A stretch of DNA of 10,103 nt from Puniceicoccaceae bacterium. Lineage in GTDB: Bacteria > Verrucomicrobiota > Verrucomicrobiia > Opitutales > Coraliomargaritaceae. Numbering within the stretch: position 1 is the first letter of the stretch; every line of letters begins with the position of its first letter. Below are positions 6,177 through 10,103 of the stretch, in pieces. Made by a program: the position numbers and the translations under genes. Location of the stretch: NCBI GenBank assembly GCA_003567255.1, contig PWZW01000001.1, forward strand, positions 1-10,103. Direction: 5' to 3'. The notes beneath the pieces are model-generated. The model was not told the DNA's origin, made no database searches, and was given only the letters and a program-made list of their open reading frames with translations.

Positions 6177-6185
6177 AAGCGTCCA

Positions 6186-7772
6186 TCATTTGGGTAGATT
6201 CAGCGGAGCATCTTCCAGCTCATTATCCGTCCTCACGTTTTTGAGCTTTACCTTTAGCTCAAAGAGATCCGTCCGCCGGTCGAGGCGTGGGGTTACCGAA
6301 CCTGCGGCACGCGAGCGATACAGATCCGCGGTGTCCAGATCGGTCACGAGCAGGGTTTCCACGTTGCTGTCGGCCTGCGCCTGGATACCGTCTCGTGCGA
6401 ACTCAAAGTCCGAAGGCGTGAAGACTGCCGCCTGCCCGTAGTGGATGTCCATGGCCGGAACGCTCGGTAAGTTGCCGATGATCCCGGCGGTAGCAACATA
6501 GACTTGATTCTCAATGGCACGCGCCATCGCGCATCCACGGACCCGCAGAAACGCGTGGCGGTCGTCTGTGCAATAAGGGACAAAAATAATCTCCGCACCT
6601 TGATCCGCCAGGTAGCGCGTCGCTTCGGGAAATTCGATATCGTAGCAAATCTGAACCGCGACCTTCGCCTTCGGGGTGGGTAGGACCACGAGCTCGCTTC
6701 CTCCGCTGATACCCCAGTACCGCTTCTCTGAAGGGGTGATGTGTAACTTTGGTTGGGCAATGTAGCGTCCCTCCGGAGTGAAAATCAGGCTGTTGTTATA
6801 AGTCTTCCCGTTCTCTTTCATCGGGTGGCTCCCGCCGATGATGTAAAGGCCGTATTTTCGGGCCAAGCCGGACATTAACTCAATGAACGGCTTTGTGTAT
6901 TTTTCAGCCAATACTTTAATGCCTTCGAGTGGAGACAGTGGCTTGAGGATGGAAAGTAGTTGGACCGAGAAAAACTCGGGGAAGAGGACAAAGTCTGTCC
7001 GGTAGTCCGCTGCCGTCTCCACGAAATACTCAACCTGAGCGGAAAAATCCTCAAAGGTCTCAATTTTCCTAACTTTGTACTGCACACAGGCGATACGGAC
7101 CTTGGAGGAACTGGCTGAATCCACGTAGTCCGGATTCTTCCACTCAATCAAGCTGGCGAGGTTGTGGCTTTTCGGATCGGTAATGTAGTTACGCAATATA
7201 CCACGAACCACGAAACCTTCTCGTAGTTGGAAGCTTAGGACGGGGTCGCTTATGTCTCCATTGATGACCTTCTGGACGTAATCATCCGGAGACATGTCCT
7301 TGCCATTTTCGTCGAATCCACTCAAGCGGCCTCCGGCTAGGATGCGTCGGAGGTTAAGTCGCTTGCAGAGGGCCCTCCTTGCCTCGTAGAGGGCTGCTCC
7401 GATGCCGCAGCCCTGGCAATCCGGATCAACGTAAACATCAGCCCCATAGAGCGTGTCTCCCTGCGGGTTGTGGTTGTGGAAGTAGCCGCCGTCAGTAATC
7501 CCCGCATAAGTGTGGGCGCGGTAGGGGTCGGCGCCAAACTGTACAATCAGCGAAGCGGCAGCCCCAACAATGACGCCTTCCCTATGCGCGACGAGTTGGC
7601 CCTCGGGAAAGAGACGCAGGTGGTTGAGCAGTTGGCGCTCGCTCCACACCACATTTTCTTCAGCCATGAGTGGGAAAGCTTTTTTGTTGAGCGCGATGAG
7701 CGTTTCAATGTCTTCCGCATCCATTGGGCGAATCTCTACGGCTGCATTGTCAGAATTTGTCTTTGAACTCAT
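6186..7772 (-). CDS. GNAT-nitrilase fusion (carbon-nitrogen hydrolase with N-terminal acetyltransferase domain)
   Basis: A 528-residue two-domain protein. Residues 12-200 form a GNAT domain: EIRPMDAEDIETLIALNKKAF at the start, and motif A as VYVDPDCQGCGIGAALYEARR with the QGCGIG loop at 120-125. Residues 225-510 form a nitrilase-superfamily domain with its Glu-Lys-Cys triad: Glu266 (LFPEFFS), Lys342 (QPKLHITPSEK) and Cys376 (VAVQICYDIEFPE). HAFLRVRGCAMARAIENQVY further supports the fold. The same architecture is known in Bacillus YhcX-like proteins; the partner domain may acylate a product or sense a substrate, but the reaction is not established. The start ATG 7772 places the GNAT domain at residue 12 and has no ribosome site. 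It diverges from the M20 hydrolase with a 93-bp gap and may share control with it. Confidence 0.93.
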   Translation of the reverse strand: MSSKTNSDNAAVEIRPMDAEDIETLIALNKKAFPLMAEENVVWSERQLLNHLRLFPEGQLVAHREGVIVGAAASLIVQFGADPYRAHTYAGITDGGYFHNHNPQGDTLYGADVYVDPDCQGCGIGAALYEARRALCKRLNLRRILAGGRLSGFDENGKDMSPDDYVQKVINGDISDPVLSFQLREGFVVRGILRNYITDPKSHNLASLIEWKNPDYVDSASSSKVRIACVQYKVRKIETFEDFSAQVEYFVETAADYRTDFVLFPEFFSVQLLSILKPLSPLEGIKVLAEKYTKPFIELMSGLARKYGLYIIGGSHPMKENGKTYNNSLIFTPEGRYIAQPKLHITPSEKRYWGISGGSELVVLPTPKAKVAVQICYDIEFPEATRYLADQGAEIIFVPYCTDDRHAFLRVRGCAMARAIENQVYVATAGIIGNLPSVPAMDIHYGQAAVFTPSDFEFARDGIQAQADSNVETLLVTDLDTADLYRSRAAGSVTPRLDRRTDLFELKVKLKNVRTDNELEDAPLNLPK

Positions 7773-7865
7773 ACGCGAGGGTTAAGGTTTAGTTTGGACA
7801 AGGTCAAGCAACGCGGAAAGAGATGGAGGCTTGAGGTTTGAGATGAGGTGTCGTAAGGTTCTTGT
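7773..7865. promoter_or_regulatory. Shared promoter region between divergent amidohydrolase genes
   Basis: This 93-bp gap must hold the promoters for the minus-strand GNAT-nitrilase gene and the plus-strand M20 hydrolase gene. I see no convincing -35/-10 pair; TTGAGG with TAAGGT 17 bp later is poor and lies too close to the ATG. The purine-rich strand near 7818-7855 repeats GAGG/GAGATGGAGG-like words without clear symmetry. Called from gene arrangement only. Confidence 0.35.
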
Positions 7866-9149
7866 ATGTCTGATAGTCGTTTAGGGGCGGAAGTGAAGAT
7901 CGACTTCTCCCGAATAAAAAGAGATATCGCTGAACTTTCAAAGATTGGTCGAAGGAGCGAAGTCGATCCAGGCCTCTACCGTATGGCTTTCACCGATGCC
8001 GACATGGAGGGCAAGCGCTGGCTGCTCAACCGCATAGAGGAGGCGGATCTTCTGCCGGTATCTGATGGGGCGGGGAATATCTTTGGAAAAATCATCCCTG
8101 AAGGACCTGCCGCGAAAAAGCCCTCGGTTTTGGTCGGTTCGCACATCGATACGGTGCCCTGTGCCGGTACCTTGGATGGCTCGCTGGGGGTGGTGATCGG
8201 CTTGGAGTGCTTGCGGGCGATCAGGGCGAGTGGTGTACCGCTTGCCCGGCCCCTCGAATTAGTGGCTTTCTCAGATGAGGAGGGCAGGTTTGGCGCGATG
8301 TTCGGTTCGGAGGCATTTTGCGGGTTCATCTCTCCCTCCCGATTGCGCGAGCGGGACTTGGAGGGCATTTCACTTTCGGAAGCTATGCTTAGTCAGGGCT
8401 TGGACCCTTCAGCTGCGCTCGATGCCGCGCGTCCGCGGGGTACGGTCGACAGCTATCTTGAGCTACACATCGAGCAGGGACCCGTTCTGGATAGTGCTGG
8501 TGAGCAGGTGGGAATCGTCGAAAACATAACCGGGCTTTTCAAGTGGCAGGTTCGCTTGGTGGGAGATGCCAATCATGCGGGGACTACCCCGATGGAAATG
8601 CGCAACGATGCGTTTATCGGCTTAGCAGACTTTGCTCATGAAATCTCCCGAATTCTGGAAGAAAATGGAGGCGAGCACAGCAGGGCAACCATTGGAACCG
8701 CTCAAATCCTTCCCGGATCGGCAAATACCGTTCCGGGGATGGTCGAGTTCTCGCTGGATGTGCGGGATACTTCGGAGGCTATTTTGGAAGAGTTGAAAAA
8801 TGCCTTCCGCAAAGCGCTCTCTGCAATTGCCCGTCGACGAAAGCTAAAATTTGAGTTCGACGAGCTTAGTTCCATAAAACCGATTGATGCGGACGCCCGC
8901 CTTGTGGAAAACCTGGAAGACTGTGCAAAAAACCTCGGCTTACGCTACCGGCGAATGCCCAGCGGCGCGGCGCACGACGCGCAGATGCTTGCCCGGATTG
9001 CGCCGATGGGGATGATTTTTACCCCGAGCCGAGGAGGTCGCAGCCATTCTCCGGAGGAATGGACCTCCTGGGAGGATATGGAAGCGGGCGCTCGCCTCTG
9101 TCTCGAAGTACTCCTGAAGCGGGTACAAGATCCTAAAGACTTAATTTAA
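7866..9149 (+). CDS. M20-family Zn-dependent hydrolase (N-carbamoyl-L-amino acid hydrolase/allantoate amidohydrolase type)
   Basis: A 427-residue protein of the hydantoinase/carbamoylase branch of M20 peptidases. The metal ligands and catalytic residues appear in order: His93 (GSHIDTVP), bridging Asp104 (GTLDGSLG), Glu138-Glu139 (AFSDEEGRFG), His201 (LHIEQGPVL) and His394 (GGRSHSPEEWT). The lid or dimerisation domain lies at about 220-335 and contains NHAGTTPM (236-243), which contributes substrate contacts in relatives. SGAAHDAQ at 366-373 is also typical. Relatives remove carbamoyl groups from N-carbamoyl amino acids, beta-ureidopropionate, allantoate or ureidoglycolate, releasing ammonia and CO2; sequence alone does not choose among them. 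The cysteine hydrolase gene starts 6 bp after its stop, so the two form an operon. An AAGG about 9 bp upstream may serve as the ribosome site. Confidence 0.93.
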   Translation: MSDSRLGAEVKIDFSRIKRDIAELSKIGRRSEVDPGLYRMAFTDADMEGKRWLLNRIEEADLLPVSDGAGNIFGKIIPEGPAAKKPSVLVGSHIDTVPCAGTLDGSLGVVIGLECLRAIRASGVPLARPLELVAFSDEEGRFGAMFGSEAFCGFISPSRLRERDLEGISLSEAMLSQGLDPSAALDAARPRGTVDSYLELHIEQGPVLDSAGEQVGIVENITGLFKWQVRLVGDANHAGTTPMEMRNDAFIGLADFAHEISRILEENGGEHSRATIGTAQILPGSANTVPGMVEFSLDVRDTSEAILEELKNAFRKALSAIARRRKLKFEFDELSSIKPIDADARLVENLEDCAKNLGLRYRRMPSGAAHDAQMLARIAPMGMIFTPSRGGRSHSPEEWTSWEDMEAGARLCLEVLLKRVQDPKDLI

Positions 9150-9155
9150 CGTACC

Positions 9156-9938
9156 ATGACGAATCCATTTAAACATATTAAGAGCGAAGATGTGCGGGAC
9201 CCCTTACGGGATTTTTATCAGGAATCGTTCATCGAAAATCCTGAGCACTACGAGTATTTGCTGAAAGGGACGACCGCCTTACTCTCGATTGACTTACAGT
9301 ATCTGGACGCGGCGGAAGGATACGGTGTTTTTAAAGAAGCGCACACCGCGGGCGTGCCAGAGGCCTACCAACGCTACTACTTCCGCACTTTGAAGCAGCG
9401 GGTGCTTCCAAATGTAACGCGCTTGCAAGAGGCTTTCCGAAAGCATCGTCTGGAGGTTTTGCACACCCGCATTCAGGCGTTGACGCGCGACGGGCGGGAC
9501 CGTTCCAAGGGGCATAAGCGTCTTCACCTGCTGGCAACCCCCGGCTCCAAAGAAGCCGAGTTTCTTCCCGAAGTGGCCCCTCGGGGGGATGAAATCGTGA
9601 TCAATAAAACGGCCAGTGGTGTGTTTTCTTCAACGAACATGCACTATGTTCTCAACAACATGGGCATTCAGGCGCTTTACATCGTAGGCGTATACACCAA
9701 TGAGTGTGTGGAAACGACGGTGCGCGCTGCCTGTGATCTTGGATATCTGGTGACTTTGGTCGAAGATGCGTGCACCACGGTGACCCGCGACCTTCACGAG
9801 GCGTCCCTCGCCACGCTAAGAGACCGTTACGCCCGGGTCGTGACGACAGACGAGGTCATTGCTGAGTTGGATCGCTTTGTTGGGATCGATGGGTCTTCTT
9901 CCCGCCTGCGTATTGCGGCGGATGCCAAAGCACCCTAA
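9156..9938 (+). CDS. Isochorismatase-fold cysteine hydrolase
   Basis: A 260-residue protein with the Asp-Lys-Cys triad of the family: Asp46 in ALLSIDLQ, Lys151 in VINKTASGVF and Cys184 in YTNECVETTVRAACDLGY. Those two regions (148-165 and 174-205) are the best-conserved parts of the fold. LVEDACTTVTRDLHEASL near 201-218 is the usual strand and helix after the nucleophile. Relatives cleave amide or carbamoyl bonds (ureidoacrylate, biuret, N-carbamoylsarcosine, nicotinamide) as well as isochorismate. The full triad with Cys favours an amidase rather than a true isochorismatase, which usually lacks the Cys. About 35 residues precede the first core strand, slightly long for the family. It starts 6 bp after the M20 hydrolase gene with no ribosome site of its own, so translational coupling is likely. 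The last 15-20 residues look unstructured. Confidence 0.92.
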   Translation: MTNPFKHIKSEDVRDPLRDFYQESFIENPEHYEYLLKGTTALLSIDLQYLDAAEGYGVFKEAHTAGVPEAYQRYYFRTLKQRVLPNVTRLQEAFRKHRLEVLHTRIQALTRDGRDRSKGHKRLHLLATPGSKEAEFLPEVAPRGDEIVINKTASGVFSSTNMHYVLNNMGIQALYIVGVYTNECVETTVRAACDLGYLVTLVEDACTTVTRDLHEASLATLRDRYARVVTTDEVIAELDRFVGIDGSSSRLRIAADAKAP

Positions 9939-9997
9939 AGCGCAAGGCGCCCATGGACAAAGTACAAAGGCATTGGTAGGTAGCAGGGGGCAGCCGC

Positions 9998-10002
9998 AGG
10001 AG
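9998..10002 (+). promoter_or_regulatory. Strong Shine-Dalgarno sequence AGGAG
   Basis: AGGAG lies 8 bases before a TTG at 10011. It is the best ribosome site in the window and supports a gene starting there. Confidence 0.4.
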
Positions 10003-10010
10003 TTAAACAT

Positions 10011-10103
10011 TTGGTGCTTCTGCAATCCCCGTGGGATCTGTTGAAGCATATGCTGTTCTGTTTGACGCAGACCTGTTACCCGACGACGCAGCCGTTTTTG
10101 ACC
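10011..10103 (+). CDS. Possible gene start, truncated by the window edge
   Basis: A frame opens at TTG 10011 (or GTG 10014), 8 bases after AGGAG, and stays open for 31 codons to the window edge. It reads MVLLQSPWDLLKHMLFCLTQ and onwards, with a high share of G/C in third positions, as expected for a gene here. No family is recognisable from 31 residues. A competing frame in the same strand, open from 10007, reads GSVEAYAVLFDADLLPDDAA, but has no start codon with a ribosome site before GTG 10031. It could belong to the hydrolase operon, 72 bp downstream. It may also be chance. Confidence 0.3.
   Translation, partial: MVLLQSPWDLLKHMLFCLTQTCYPTTQPFLT

Noticed and set aside
9816..10049. Minus-strand open frame over the end of the cysteine hydrolase and the right edge
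   Set aside because: Overlaps the C-terminus of a well-supported gene by more than 120 bp, is rich in Cys and Pro, and matches no family.
1..10103. CRISPR array, insertion sequence or toxin-antitoxin pair
   Set aside because: No regularly spaced repeats, no transposase-like protein and no small gene pair with matching features were seen on either strand.

Overview
The window looks like chromosomal DNA from a moderately GC-rich bacterium. I lean towards the Opitutae/Puniceicoccales side of Verrucomicrobiota (Coraliomargarita-like). The reasons are a HisA of the fungal/plant type, a shortage of Shine-Dalgarno sequences before most starts, and a GNAT-nitrilase fusion next to housekeeping genes. 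This placement is inference, because the window holds no rRNA or other phylogenetic marker. No mobile element, integrase, transposase or CRISPR array was recognised.

Left part (1-2450). A truncated small membrane-protein gene on the minus strand diverges from a LysR-type regulator, and the gap between them holds two short palindromes that could be operators. Next comes a two-gene plus-strand cassette: a stand-alone acyl carrier protein, probably with a TTG start, overlaps by 8 bp a NeuD/PglD-type left-handed beta-helix acyltransferase. A complete tRNA-Thr(CGU) with encoded CCA follows, then a strong hairpin-plus-T-run terminator.

Middle (2445-6185). About 345 bp without a convincing gene leads to a GNAT acetyltransferase, which ends tail-to-tail with a minus-strand HAD phosphatase; their stop codons overlap by 4 bp. 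Diverging from the phosphatase is a tight plus-strand run: a six-helix membrane protein of unknown role, guanylate kinase (gmk), and a eukaryotic-type phosphoribosylformimino-AICAR-ribotide isomerase (hisA). The last two join GMP phosphorylation and histidine synthesis, which both touch the purine nucleotide pool.

Right part (6186-10103). A minus-strand GNAT-nitrilase fusion diverges from a plus-strand pair made of an M20-type N-carbamoyl/ureido hydrolase and, 6 bp later, an isochorismatase-fold cysteine hydrolase. Three unrelated folds that all cut C-N (amide or carbamoyl) bonds sit together, which suggests salvage of nitrogen from ureides, carbamoyl amino acids or similar amides. The substrate cannot be read from sequence. 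A possible further gene, with the best ribosome-binding site in the window, begins at 10011 and runs off the end.

The most notable observations are the fungal-like HisA, the three-fold amidohydrolase cluster and the orphan carrier-protein/acyltransferase pair. I found no clearly new multi-gene system.
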